The notes under the pieces were generated by a model. It was not told the origin of the DNA, did no database searches, and saw nothing but the letters and a program-made list of their open reading frames with translations. The position numbers and the translations under genes were made by a program. Shown in pieces: positions 38,467 through 47,716 of a stretch of 64,000 nucleotides of DNA. Source of the stretch: Sphingomonas sp. Root241 (GTDB lineage: Bacteria > Pseudomonadota > Alphaproteobacteria > Sphingomonadales > Sphingomonadaceae); NCBI RefSeq assembly GCF_001428865.1, contig NZ_LMIV01000001.1, positions 302,125 to 366,124 on the forward strand, given 5' to 3'. The number at the start of each line of letters is the position of its first letter. Position 1 is the stretch's first letter.

Positions 38467-39663
38467 TCACGGCGTGGGAGGATAGACGAAGCCGCGGGGT
38501 ATCGGGAAGTCTATCTGCCGGCTCTGCCCGACCGTGAGATCGCCGACCAGGGTGCGCTGCGCGTTGGTGAGCGCGAGGTGGTGCGGATCGTTCTTGATCA
38601 GCACGAGATTGTCGAAGCTGTTGGTGCCGCCGTCGTCGATCGGCAATTTGTGGTGGACCTGCCAGCCTTGTGGCACGCGGCCCGAGGCGATGCGGTCGAT
38701 CGCCGCCTGGTCGAGCCCCGCGCGGCGCAGCGCGTCGACCTTGGCCGGATCGCCCGCGAGATCGCGCAGGAAATCCCCGCGCACTTTCGAATCGAAGCTG
38801 TTGCGGAGCGCCTGATATTCGACGCGATCGCGCTTCACATAGTTCACCGGCACGGCATCGACGCCGCTCAGCTCGACCGTCTGGCCGCGCACCGTGCCGC
38901 GATAGATGCCCTCGTCGGCTTGCCGCGCGCCTGCGCCGAAGAATTCGTCGAGCTGGCCCTTCATGCGGTTGATCGCGTCGCGCGCGCTGCCGGGGAGCGC
39001 GTCGATCGCGCCCTGCGGGATCGCGTCGACGGCGTTCTTGACCTGGCGCAGTGCCGGTTCCAGCCCCTTGCGCAGCGCGGGATTGGTGGCGACGGCCGAC
39101 ACGGCATCGCTGACGGTCTGCGCCCATTTGCCGACCTTGCCCGCCTTGGCCGCGTCGCCGAGATAGGGGAGCATTCCGGCCGCCGAGAGCACGCCGTTGA
39201 CTGCGTGGCCGCCCGCCGCGCCGAAATCGCCCGAGAAGAGCGATCCGATCGCGCGGCCCGCCGAAATGACCGTGTTGCCGCCGTCGGAGAAGGGCGTCGG
39301 CTCGACGATGCCGGTGATGTCGAGCGCGAGCTGGGTGAGATCGAGCCCGAGCTCGACCGGATTGGGGCCGGCATCGTTCGCGGCCGCCGGCGGCGTGGCG
39401 CCCGCCGTGGTGTCGCCGTCGAGCGCGCGCGCGAGCTCGCCGCGCTCGACCGGGGAAAGGTTGCGATCGATTTCCGCCTCGATCCAGCCGGCGGCGGCGG
39501 GGTTCTCCTGCCGCAGACGCTCGACGCTGGCGGCAAGGCCCCGGACGTCGACGCCGTTGGACGAGCGGTTCGCGCTGAGCGCGAGCTGGGCCTGGGTGGC
39601 GAGTTGCGGGCTTGGCGGGCCGCTCGGATTTTCTGCGCCGGTAGAGCGGGCGGGATCGACCAT
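38467..39663 (-). CDS. polymorphic-toxin-like protein with C-terminal HNH nuclease
   Basis: 398 residues. N-terminal 100 residues are Ala/Ser/Glu-rich without signal peptide. Residues 100-185 are hydrophobic, Gly/Ala-rich (LDLTQLALDITGIVEPTPF...AAGMLPYLGDAAKAGK), like the pre-toxin regions of secreted polymorphic toxins. The C-terminus (330-372) is an HNH/Endo VII-like nuclease: QGWQVHHKLPIDDGG (H337, H338), SFDNLVLIKNDPHH (N352, H361-H362). With the SUKH gene it forms a toxin-immunity unit. No PAAR, MIX, Rhs or filamentous-hemagglutinin module is visible, so the secretion route is unknown. Confidence 0.82.
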   Translation of the reverse strand: MVDPARSTGAENPSGPPSPQLATQAQLALSANRSSNGVDVRGLAASVERLRQENPAAAGWIEAEIDRNLSPVERGELARALDGDTTAGATPPAAANDAGPNPVELGLDLTQLALDITGIVEPTPFSDGGNTVISAGRAIGSLFSGDFGAAGGHAVNGVLSAAGMLPYLGDAAKAGKVGKWAQTVSDAVSAVATNPALRKGLEPALRQVKNAVDAIPQGAIDALPGSARDAINRMKGQLDEFFGAGARQADEGIYRGTVRGQTVELSGVDAVPVNYVKRDRVEYQALRNSFDSKVRGDFLRDLAGDPAKVDALRRAGLDQAAIDRIASGRVPQGWQVHHKLPIDDGGTNSFDNLVLIKNDPHHLALTNAQRTLVGDLTVGQSRQIDFPIPRGFVYPPTP

Positions 39664-39786
39664 GACGGGTCTCCGTGACGTGCGTCGATCCATTAGCCCG
39701 TGCCGGCATGGGCGGCTGTAATCGATTCGCTTATCGCCCGCGACAGGCGTACAATCCCCTCGCCGGGGATATCGAAGGAGCGCGTC

Positions 39787-40575
39787 ATGACTGTCGCTCG
39801 TATCGAACGTGCCGAACGCCCTGCGGAGGCGCATGACGTCCGCATCCTGGAAACCGCCGATCTGCGCGATTCGCTGCGCCAGGGCTGGGCGGATTTCGTC
39901 GCGCATCGCGGTGATCTGATCTTCGTCGGGATCATCTATCCGGCGGTGGGTTTTCTCGCGGCGGTGATCGCATTGGGCGGGCCGCTCATTCCCTTGTTCT
40001 TCCCGCTCGCGGCGGGGATCGGCCTGCTCGGGCCGGTCGCGGCGTCGGGCTTCTACGAGCTGGCGCGGCGGCGCGAGCAGGGGCTGCCTTCCGGCTGGTC
40101 GCATTTCTTCGACGTGGTGCGGCGGCCGTCGTTCGACGCGTTCATGGCGGTGACGGGATTGCTGCTGCTGATCTTCTTCGCATGGCTGGTCGTCGCGATG
40201 AGCCTCTACACCGCGCTGATCGGGCCTGCGCCGGAGAGCATATCCGCCTTCGCGACGCGCCTGTTCACCACGCCCGAGGGCTGGACCTTGATCGTGCTCG
40301 GCAATCTCGCCGGCCTCGCCTTCGCCGCTCTGGTGCTGACCGTCAGCGTCGTGTCGATGCCGATGCTGGTTGACACCGATGTTGACGCCCGCACTGCCCT
40401 CCACACCTCCCGAATGGCGGTGATGGCGAACAAGGGCGTGATGCTGCGCTGGGGCGTGATCGTCGCGGCATTGCTGGTGATCGGGTCGATCCCGTTCTTC
40501 GTCGGACTGGCGGTGGTGCTGCCGGTGCTCGGCTATGCGACCTGGCATCTCTATACCAGGGCTGTGGTGCGCTGA
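39787..40575 (+). CDS. DUF2189 membrane protein
   Basis: 262 residues with about six membrane segments (LIFVGIIYPAVGFLAAVIALG, LIPLFFPLAAGIGLLGPVAASGFYELARRREQG, and others) and the DUF2189 pattern DLRDSLRQGWADFVAHRGDLIF and YELARRREQGLPSGWSHFFD. Inner-membrane protein of unknown function, found across alphaproteobacteria. ATG 39787 with GAAGGAGCG just upstream. The stop is 90 bp before sppA. Confidence 0.88.
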   Translation: MTVARIERAERPAEAHDVRILETADLRDSLRQGWADFVAHRGDLIFVGIIYPAVGFLAAVIALGGPLIPLFFPLAAGIGLLGPVAASGFYELARRREQGLPSGWSHFFDVVRRPSFDAFMAVTGLLLLIFFAWLVVAMSLYTALIGPAPESISAFATRLFTTPEGWTLIVLGNLAGLAFAALVLTVSVVSMPMLVDTDVDARTALHTSRMAVMANKGVMLRWGVIVAALLVIGSIPFFVGLAVVLPVLGYATWHLYTRAVVR

Positions 40576-40664
40576 GCGACCCTGTATTGCGCCGATAATA
40601 CACGTGCCGTTTACTCGCCCGGTGCCATCCGGTAGCAGGAAGGCGCAATGAAGGAGCGGCGCAG

Positions 40665-42557
40665 GTGAGACTGGTTCGGGGCGCGTGGAAGATTCTGGTG
40701 GGCATCAAGGACTTCCTGGTCCTGATGCTGATGTTGCTGTTCTTCGCGGGGTTGTTCGCGGCGCTGTCGTATCGGCCCAACAAGGCGGCGATCCACGACG
40801 GGGCGCTGGTGTTGGCGCTCGACGGGACGGTCGTCGAGCAGCCCGAGCAGCCCGATCCGCTCTCGCGTTTCGGCGGTGGCGAGGTGATGCGGCAGCACCG
40901 GCTGCGCGACGTGGTGCGCGCGCTCGACGCGGCGCGGACCGACGACCGCGTCAAGGCAGTGGTGCTCGATCTCGACCGCTTCATGGGCGGTTATCCGGCG
41001 ACGATCACCGAAGTGGCCGACGCGGTCGGGCGCGTCCGCGCGAGCGGCAAGAAGGTGCTCGCTTACGCCACCGGCTATACCGATGACGGCTATGCGCTGG
41101 CGGCCAACGCCAGCGAGATCTGGGTCAATCCGCTGGGCGGCACCCTGTTCGCCGGGCCGGGCGGCACGCAGATCTATTACAAGGGGCTGATGGACAAGCT
41201 CGGCGTCAATGCGCACGTCTACAAGGTCGGCAAGTTCAAGTCGGCGGTCGAGCCCTATATCCGCAGCGACATGTCACCCGAGGCGCGCGAGGCCAATCAG
41301 GCGCTGTACGGCGCGATCTTCAGCCAGTGGCAGGAGGGCGTGGCCAAGGCGCGGCCCAAGGCGCGGATCGCCGATTATCTGAGCAAGCCTGACGAAGTGG
41401 TGGTCGGCGCGAAGGGCGACATCGCGGCGGCGAACCTGGCTTACGGGCTGGTCGACAAGGTCGGCGACCGGCTCGCTTTCGGCAAGCGCGTTGCCGAGAT
41501 CGCCGGCGCGCCCTCGGGCAAGCCAGCGGGCAATTTCAAGGCGATCAAGCTCGCCGACTGGGTCGAGGCCAATCCGGCGCCGACGAGCGGCGACGCGATC
41601 GGCGTGATCACTGTCGCGGGCGAGATCGTCGACGGCAAGGCGGGACCGGGCACCGCCGCCGGCGACACGGTGAGCGGGTTGCTGCTCAAGGGGTTGGCTG
41701 AGAAGAAATTGAAGGCACTGGTGGTGCGCGTCGATTCGCCGGGCGGATCGGCGATGGCATCCGAGCAGATCCGCCAGGCGATCCTGCAGGCCAAGGCGCA
41801 GGGGCTGCCGGTGGTGGTCTCGATGGGCAGTCTGGCGGCGAGCGGCGGCTATTGGGTGTCGACTGCGGGCGACACGATCTTCGCCGAGCCGAGCACGATC
41901 ACCGGATCGATCGGCATCTTCGGCGTGCTGCCTTCGTTCGAGAACAGCCTCGCCAAGATCGGCCTGACCACCGACGGCGTGCGCACGACGCCGCTGAGCG
42001 GCCAGCCCGACGTGATGGGCGGAATCAATCCGGCCACCGATCGCATCCTGCAGGCGGCGATCGAGAGCGGCTATGGCCGCTTCATCAACCTGGTCGCGCA
42101 ATCGCGCAAGCTGACGCCGCAGCGGGTCGACGAGATCGGGCAGGGCCGGGTGTGGATCGGCGGAGTCGCGCACCAGTTGAAGCTGATCGACCGGTTCGGC
42201 GGGATCGACGCGGCGATTGCGGAGGCGGCGACGCGGGCCAAGCTCGATCCGAAGAATGTCCATGCCGTGTACCTGGAGAAGGAGCCCGACGCGTGGACGC
42301 GCTTCCTCAGCGATGTGCTGGCGGGTGACGATGATGATCGTGACTGGGCGGATCAGCCCGCGGGCGCTGACCTTTATGGCCGGATCGCTGCCGAGCGCCG
42401 TGCGCTGCTCGGCCAGGCACTGGGCGATGCCCGGCGGCTGGCGCTGGGCGGTTCGGTGCAGGCGCGCTGCCTCGAATGCATGGCGATGGGGCCGGCGGCG
42501 GTTCGCGCGGAAGACCGCAGCCTGCTCGACCTGCTGATCGCGAGGATCGGCCTGTGA
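40665..42557 (+). CDS. sppA: signal peptide peptidase SppA, 67-kDa type
   Basis: 630 residues. Membrane-anchored Ser/Lys protease that degrades released signal peptides. One N-terminal helix (FLVLMLMLLFFAGLFAALS), two tandem S49 domains; the catalytic lysine K192 in YKVGKFKSAVEPY is in the first and the catalytic serine S393 in SMGSLAASGGYW in the second, as in the E. coli enzyme. GTG 40665 follows GAAGGAG. The stop overlaps the next start as GTGA. Confidence 0.95.
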   Translation: MRLVRGAWKILVGIKDFLVLMLMLLFFAGLFAALSYRPNKAAIHDGALVLALDGTVVEQPEQPDPLSRFGGGEVMRQHRLRDVVRALDAARTDDRVKAVVLDLDRFMGGYPATITEVADAVGRVRASGKKVLAYATGYTDDGYALAANASEIWVNPLGGTLFAGPGGTQIYYKGLMDKLGVNAHVYKVGKFKSAVEPYIRSDMSPEAREANQALYGAIFSQWQEGVAKARPKARIADYLSKPDEVVVGAKGDIAAANLAYGLVDKVGDRLAFGKRVAEIAGAPSGKPAGNFKAIKLADWVEANPAPTSGDAIGVITVAGEIVDGKAGPGTAAGDTVSGLLLKGLAEKKLKALVVRVDSPGGSAMASEQIRQAILQAKAQGLPVVVSMGSLAASGGYWVSTAGDTIFAEPSTITGSIGIFGVLPSFENSLAKIGLTTDGVRTTPLSGQPDVMGGINPATDRILQAAIESGYGRFINLVAQSRKLTPQRVDEIGQGRVWIGGVAHQLKLIDRFGGIDAAIAEAATRAKLDPKNVHAVYLEKEPDAWTRFLSDVLAGDDDDRDWADQPAGADLYGRIAAERRALLGQALGDARRLALGGSVQARCLECMAMGPAAVRAEDRSLLDLLIARIGL

Positions 42558-43114
42558 TCGCGATCCGCGCAGCCACGCCCGAAGATGCCCCGTCGATCGC
42601 CGCGATCTATGCGCCGCACGTGCTCACCGGCACTGCCTCGTTCGAGATCGATCCGCCCGACGCGCGCGCGATGCGGACGCGGATGGCTGCGAGCGAGGGG
42701 CTCTATCCGTGGATGGTTGCGACCAATGGCGACATGGACGGCGGCGTGATCGGCTATGCCTATGCCAGCAAGTTCCGCGATCGTCCGGCCTATCGCTATG
42801 TCTGCGAGACCTCGATCTATCTGACCGACGCGTCGAGCGGCTCGGGCGTGGGCCGCCTGTTGTACGGGGCGCTGGTCACGACGCTGCGGGCACAGGGTTT
42901 CGTGCATGCCATCGGCGCGATCACTCTCCCTAACGACCGTTCGATCAAGCTGCACGAGGCGGTCGGGTTCCGCCGGGCGGGGGTGTATCGCGAGGTCGGC
43001 TTCAAGCACGGTCAGTGGATCGATGTCGGCTTCTGGCAGGTCCAGCTCAACGAGCCGGTGGTGCCGCCGGTCGAGCCGCGGAAATTCAGCGAGGTCGGGG
43101 TCGTTCGGCCCTGA
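42554..43114 (+). CDS. GNAT acetyltransferase, phosphinothricin-acetyltransferase-like
   Basis: 186 residues. GNAT fold: IRAATPEDAPSIAAIYAPHVLTGTASFEIDPPDARAMRTRM, acetyl-CoA loop SGSGVGRLLYGALV, and IGAITLPNDRSIKLHEAVGFRRAGVYREVGFKHGQWIDVGFWQ, the pattern of the Pat/Bar subfamily which acetylates phosphinothricin or related amino acids. Native substrate unknown. GTG 42554 overlaps the sppA stop, so the two are co-translated without an obvious shared function. Confidence 0.92.
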   Translation: MIAIRAATPEDAPSIAAIYAPHVLTGTASFEIDPPDARAMRTRMAASEGLYPWMVATNGDMDGGVIGYAYASKFRDRPAYRYVCETSIYLTDASSGSGVGRLLYGALVTTLRAQGFVHAIGAITLPNDRSIKLHEAVGFRRAGVYREVGFKHGQWIDVGFWQVQLNEPVVPPVEPRKFSEVGVVRP

Positions 43115-43117
43115 GCT

Positions 43118-43750
43118 TTACCGTCGTCCGCGATAGGCCGGCAGGTGGATCTTCCAGACGATCGCGGCGGCGCGCAGCGCGAAGCCCGCGGCGGCGGCGA
43201 TCAGGCCGGCGGCTAGCGGCGTGAGGCCGGCGAGGCTCAGCCCGACATAGACCGCCGAGGCGAGCGCGGCGGCGGTGACGTAGAGCTCGGGACGCATCAG
43301 GATCGAGGGTTCGCCGACCAGCACGTCGCGGATGATGCCGCCGACGCATGCGGTCATCACGCCCATCAGCGCCGCGGGGATGGGCGGGATACCGTAACCG
43401 ATCGCCTTGGCGGCGCCGAACGCGGCATAAGCGGCGAGCCCGAAGGCATCGAGCCAGTCGAAGGTGCGGTCGCTCCACCAGCGCTGCGGCGTCAGCCACA
43501 CCGCCACGGCGACGGCAAGGATCAACGCCGCCACCTTCGGGTCGAGCACCCAGAAGACCGGCGCGCCGATCAGCAGGTCGCGCACCGTGCCGCCGCCCAC
43601 GCCGGTGATCAGCGCGAAGAAGGCGGCAGTGACGAAGGTCTGCCCGCGCCGCGTCGCCGAGAGCGCGCCGGTCGCGGCGAACACGGCGATGCCGCACATG
43701 TCGAGCCAGGGGAGGATCGGGCCGATCTGCACGGCGACCTGGATTTGCAT
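43118..43750 (-). CDS. TRIC/UPF0126-family membrane protein
   Basis: 210 residues with six to seven membrane helices in two repeats (MCGIAVFAATGALSATRRGQ...GVGGGTVRDLLIG and AFGLAAYAAFGAAKAIGYG...CVGGIIRDVLVGEPSIL). The GGGTVRDLLIG/GGIIRDVLVG pair is the hallmark of the YadS/TRIC-type cation channels. Transports K+ or amino acids in studied relatives; function here unknown. Start ATG 43750; tail-to-tail with the acetyltransferase. Confidence 0.9.
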   Translation of the reverse strand: MQIQVAVQIGPILPWLDMCGIAVFAATGALSATRRGQTFVTAAFFALITGVGGGTVRDLLIGAPVFWVLDPKVAALILAVAVAVWLTPQRWWSDRTFDWLDAFGLAAYAAFGAAKAIGYGIPPIPAALMGVMTACVGGIIRDVLVGEPSILMRPELYVTAAALASAVYVGLSLAGLTPLAAGLIAAAAGFALRAAAIVWKIHLPAYRGRR

Positions 43751-43828
43751 GGCGGCTTTCTCTCCTGTCGGCGCGGAGAGGTCAAACGCGGGGTGGCGGT
43801 GGGCGATGCAGCGCGGCATGATGCGCGC

Positions 43829-44494
43829 ATGCATCGGACTGAATCGCCGCTCATCGCAGTCGCCGTCTGCCTGGCGGCGCTCGCGGGCTTCGTCGATGCA
43901 CTGGCCTTCACCAGCCTGGGCGGGTTCTTTGCGTCGTTCATGAGCGGCAATACGACGCGGCTGGGCGTGGGACTCGGCGCCGGGATAGGCGGCGACGCGC
44001 TGGTCGCGGGCGCGCTGGTGATGAGCTTCGTCGGCGGCGTGATCGTGTCGAGCGTGCTCGTCCGCGCGGCGGGAGAGCGGCACAAGGCGGCGGTGATGGC
44101 GGTGGTCACCGCGCTGCTGACCTTGGCGGCGATCGTCGGCACGGTGACTCCGGGGCCGCTGGTGCTCGTCCTGCTCGCCATGGCGATGGGCACCGAGAAC
44201 GGCGTGTTCAACCGCGACGGCGAAGTGACGATCGGGCTGACCTACATGACCGGATCGCTGGTCAAGATCGGCCAGAAACTGGCAGGCGCGCTGATGGGCG
44301 ATCGCGACCGCTGGAGCTGGGTGCCCTATCTGGCGCTGTGGCTCGGCTTCCTCGCCGGCGCCGTGTCGGGCGCGGCGAGCCAGATGCGCTGGGGCTGGAA
44401 CGCGCTGTGGCTGGCGGCGCTGATCGCCGCAGTGCTGACGCTGGCGATCGCGCGGCTCACGGGCGCGCGGCCGCTACCAGCCAAACCGGTCTAG
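43829..44494 (+). CDS. YoaK-like DUF1275 membrane protein
   Basis: 221 residues with six membrane helices and the DUF1275 segments LAALAGFVDALAFTSLGGFFASFMSGNTTRLG, AMAMGTENGVFNRDGEVTIGLTYMTGSLVKIGQKLA and SWVPYLALWLGFLAGAVSGA. Unknown function. ATG 43829; a start at 43745 would overlap the divergent TRIC gene. The last 21 bp overlap the convergent DUF2314 gene. Confidence 0.88.
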   Translation: MHRTESPLIAVAVCLAALAGFVDALAFTSLGGFFASFMSGNTTRLGVGLGAGIGGDALVAGALVMSFVGGVIVSSVLVRAAGERHKAAVMAVVTALLTLAAIVGTVTPGPLVLVLLAMAMGTENGVFNRDGEVTIGLTYMTGSLVKIGQKLAGALMGDRDRWSWVPYLALWLGFLAGAVSGAASQMRWGWNALWLAALIAAVLTLAIARLTGARPLPAKPV

Positions 44495-44932
44495 CAGAGC
44501 GCGCGCCTCCGCGGCGGGCATGCGCGCGATCAGCACCCGCATCGTCGCTCCGCCCAGCATCGTGCCGTCGCGCCAATAGGCCCAGTCGATAACCTCGCGG
44601 TCGCGGACGGTGACTTGCTGGCCCTTGGCGAAGCGTGTGTCGCGGGGTGCATTGGCCAAGCGGGCGATGCTGGTGTCGCCCTGGTGCGAGACGATTTCGG
44701 CCCAGACGAACTCGGCCGGAGCCTCGGGGATCACATCGAACTTGATCAGGAAGCCGCCTTCGCCCGGAGAAGGTGCGTTTACGTGGCCGAAGAATACCGG
44801 CAGGCCCGCGCGGGCCTTTGCGACGGCAGCGCGCATCTCTGGATCGTTTTCGGCGACGCCGAGCGTAGCGTCCTGGGCATGGGCGGCAAGCGGCGCGGCG
44901 AGCAACAGCAGCGCCGCGCCCCGCATGCGCAT
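44474..44932 (-). CDS. exported DUF2314 protein
   Basis: 152 residues. Signal peptide (MRMRGAALLLLAAPLAAHAQ) then a DUF2314-like domain: DPEMRAAVAKARAGLPVFFGHVNAPSPGEGGFLIKFDV, EFVWAEIVSHQGDTSIARLANAPRDTRFAKGQQVTVRDREVIDWAYWRDGTMLGGATMRVLIARM. Such domains often occur near toxins or envelope proteins; here the gene shares one base (TGATG) with the lpd stop, so it is read together with the TCA block. Confidence 0.82.
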   Translation of the reverse strand: MRMRGAALLLLAAPLAAHAQDATLGVAENDPEMRAAVAKARAGLPVFFGHVNAPSPGEGGFLIKFDVIPEAPAEFVWAEIVSHQGDTSIARLANAPRDTRFAKGQQVTVRDREVIDWAYWRDGTMLGGATMRVLIARMPAAEARALLDRFGW

Positions 44933-46326
44933 CACACGTGGATCGGCTTGCCGAGTACGCCCATCGCGGCTTCCTTGATCGCCTCGCTGTGCGTCGGGTG
45001 GGCATGGCAGGTGTAGGCGATGTCTTCGGACGTGGCGCCGAACTCCATCGCCTGCGCGACCTGCGCGATCATCGTGCCGGCGACGCTGGTGATGATCCAC
45101 GCGCCGAGCACGCGATCGGTCTTCGCGTCGGCGATGACCTTCACCCAGCCGACGGTGTCGTCGATCGCCTTGGCGCGGCTGTTGCCCGCCATCGGGAACT
45201 TGCCGACCTTGATCTCGCCCTTTTCCTTCGCCTGCTCTTCGGTGAGACCGACGCCGGCGATTTCGGGGTGCGTATAGACCACGCTCGGGATGACATCGTG
45301 GTTCACGATGCCGGTGAGCCCGGCGATATTCTCGGCGACCGCGATGCCTTCGTCCTCGGCCTTGTGCGCGAGCATCGGGCCGGGGATGACGTCGCCGATC
45401 GCCCAGACGCCGTCGACCTTGGTCCGGAAGCTGTGGTCGGTCTCGACCTGGCCGCGCTGGTTGGTGGCGAGGCCGATCTTGTCGAGGCCAAGGCCGTCGG
45501 TGTTGGGCTTGCGGCCGATCGAGACGAGCACGGCATCGGCTTCGATCGTCTCAGGCGTGCCCCCCGCGGCAGGCTCGACCGTCACGGTGGCCTTGCCGCC
45601 GTTGACGGCGACGCCGGTGACCTTGGTCGAGAGCTTGATCTCCATGCCCTGCTTCTTGAAGATCTTGGCTGCCTCCTTGCGGACTTCGCCGTCCATGCCG
45701 GGGAGGAGCTGATCGAGGAACTCGACGACCGTCACCTTCGCGCCGAGGCGCTGCCAGACCGAGCCGAGCTCCAGCCCGATCACGCCGCCGCCGATGACGA
45801 CCATGTGCTCGGGCACCTTCTCCAGTGCAATCGCGCCGGTGGAGTCCACAACCATCTTCTGGTCGATCTCGACGCCGGAGAGCGGGGTGACCGAGGAGCC
45901 GGTGGCGATGACCACGTTCTTGGCGGTGACCGTGCGGTCGCCGACCTGGACGGTGTGCGCGTCGATGAAGGTGCCGAGGCCCTTCACCCATTCGACCTTG
46001 TTCTTCTTGAACAGGAACTCGACGCCGCCGGTCAGGCCCTTCACGGCCTTGTCCTTGTCGGCCATCATCGCGGGGAGGTCGAGCTCGACGCTGCCGAGCT
46101 TGACGCCGTGCTTGGCGAGCGCGCCCGAGGCGGCTTCGTAGAACAGCTCGGAGGCGTTGAGCAGCGCCTTGGACGGGATGCAGCCGACATTGAGGCAGGT
46201 GCCGCCCAGCGTCTCGCGGCTCTCGACACAGCCGGTGCGCAGGCCGAGCTGTGCGGCGCGGATCGCGGCGACATAGCCGCCGGGGCCGGAGCCGATCACG
46301 AGGACGTCGAAGTCGTATTCAGCCAT
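44932..46326 (-). CDS. lpd: dihydrolipoyl dehydrogenase (E3)
   Basis: 464 residues. Reoxidises lipoamide of the 2-oxoglutarate (and possibly pyruvate) dehydrogenase complex. Seen: FAD site VIGSGPGGYVAAIRAAQLG, redox disulfide GGTCLNVGCIPSKALLN, NAD site VIGGGVIGLELGSVWQRLGAKVTVVE, and the C-terminal His-Glu pair in CHAHPTHSEAIKEA. Follows sucB with a repeat element in between (46341-46445). Confidence 0.97.
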   Translation of the reverse strand: MAEYDFDVLVIGSGPGGYVAAIRAAQLGLRTGCVESRETLGGTCLNVGCIPSKALLNASELFYEAASGALAKHGVKLGSVELDLPAMMADKDKAVKGLTGGVEFLFKKNKVEWVKGLGTFIDAHTVQVGDRTVTAKNVVIATGSSVTPLSGVEIDQKMVVDSTGAIALEKVPEHMVVIGGGVIGLELGSVWQRLGAKVTVVEFLDQLLPGMDGEVRKEAAKIFKKQGMEIKLSTKVTGVAVNGGKATVTVEPAAGGTPETIEADAVLVSIGRKPNTDGLGLDKIGLATNQRGQVETDHSFRTKVDGVWAIGDVIPGPMLAHKAEDEGIAVAENIAGLTGIVNHDVIPSVVYTHPEIAGVGLTEEQAKEKGEIKVGKFPMAGNSRAKAIDDTVGWVKVIADAKTDRVLGAWIITSVAGTMIAQVAQAMEFGATSEDIAYTCHAHPTHSEAIKEAAMGVLGKPIHV

Positions 46327-46340
46327 TTTCTTCTCTTCCT

Positions 46341-46445
46341 TGTTCCCCGGCGCAGGCCGGGGCCCAGTTTCGAGACGGATTTGGTGAGCGTCTCGCGTCG
46401 TTACAAATCTCCGTGCAACTGGGCCCCGGCCTTCGCCGGGGAACA
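46341..46445. repeat. REP-like inverted doublet (105 bp), TGTTCCCC-ended family
   Basis: TGTTCCCCGGCG...GGGGCCCAG at the left and its inverse CTGGGCCCC...CCGGGGAACA at the right, matching over about 29 bp with one mismatch. Each arm folds on its own (CCCCGGCGCAGGCCGGGG). It separates sucB and lpd. Its arms are near-identical in design to those at 51613 and 51955 that flank the GIY-YIG gene, so it is an empty version of that element. Confidence 0.8.
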
Positions 46446-46461
46446 GGTGCGTGGGTCGAGC

Positions 46462-47703
<1,242 letters not shown>

Positions 47704-47716
47704 CTCTTCTACCTCG

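Noticed and set aside
39664..40548. N-terminal extension of the HNH-toxin frame to 40548
   Set aside because: It lies opposite the DUF2189 gene, is rich in His/Arg/Glu without pattern, and ATG 39663 gives a sensible protein start.
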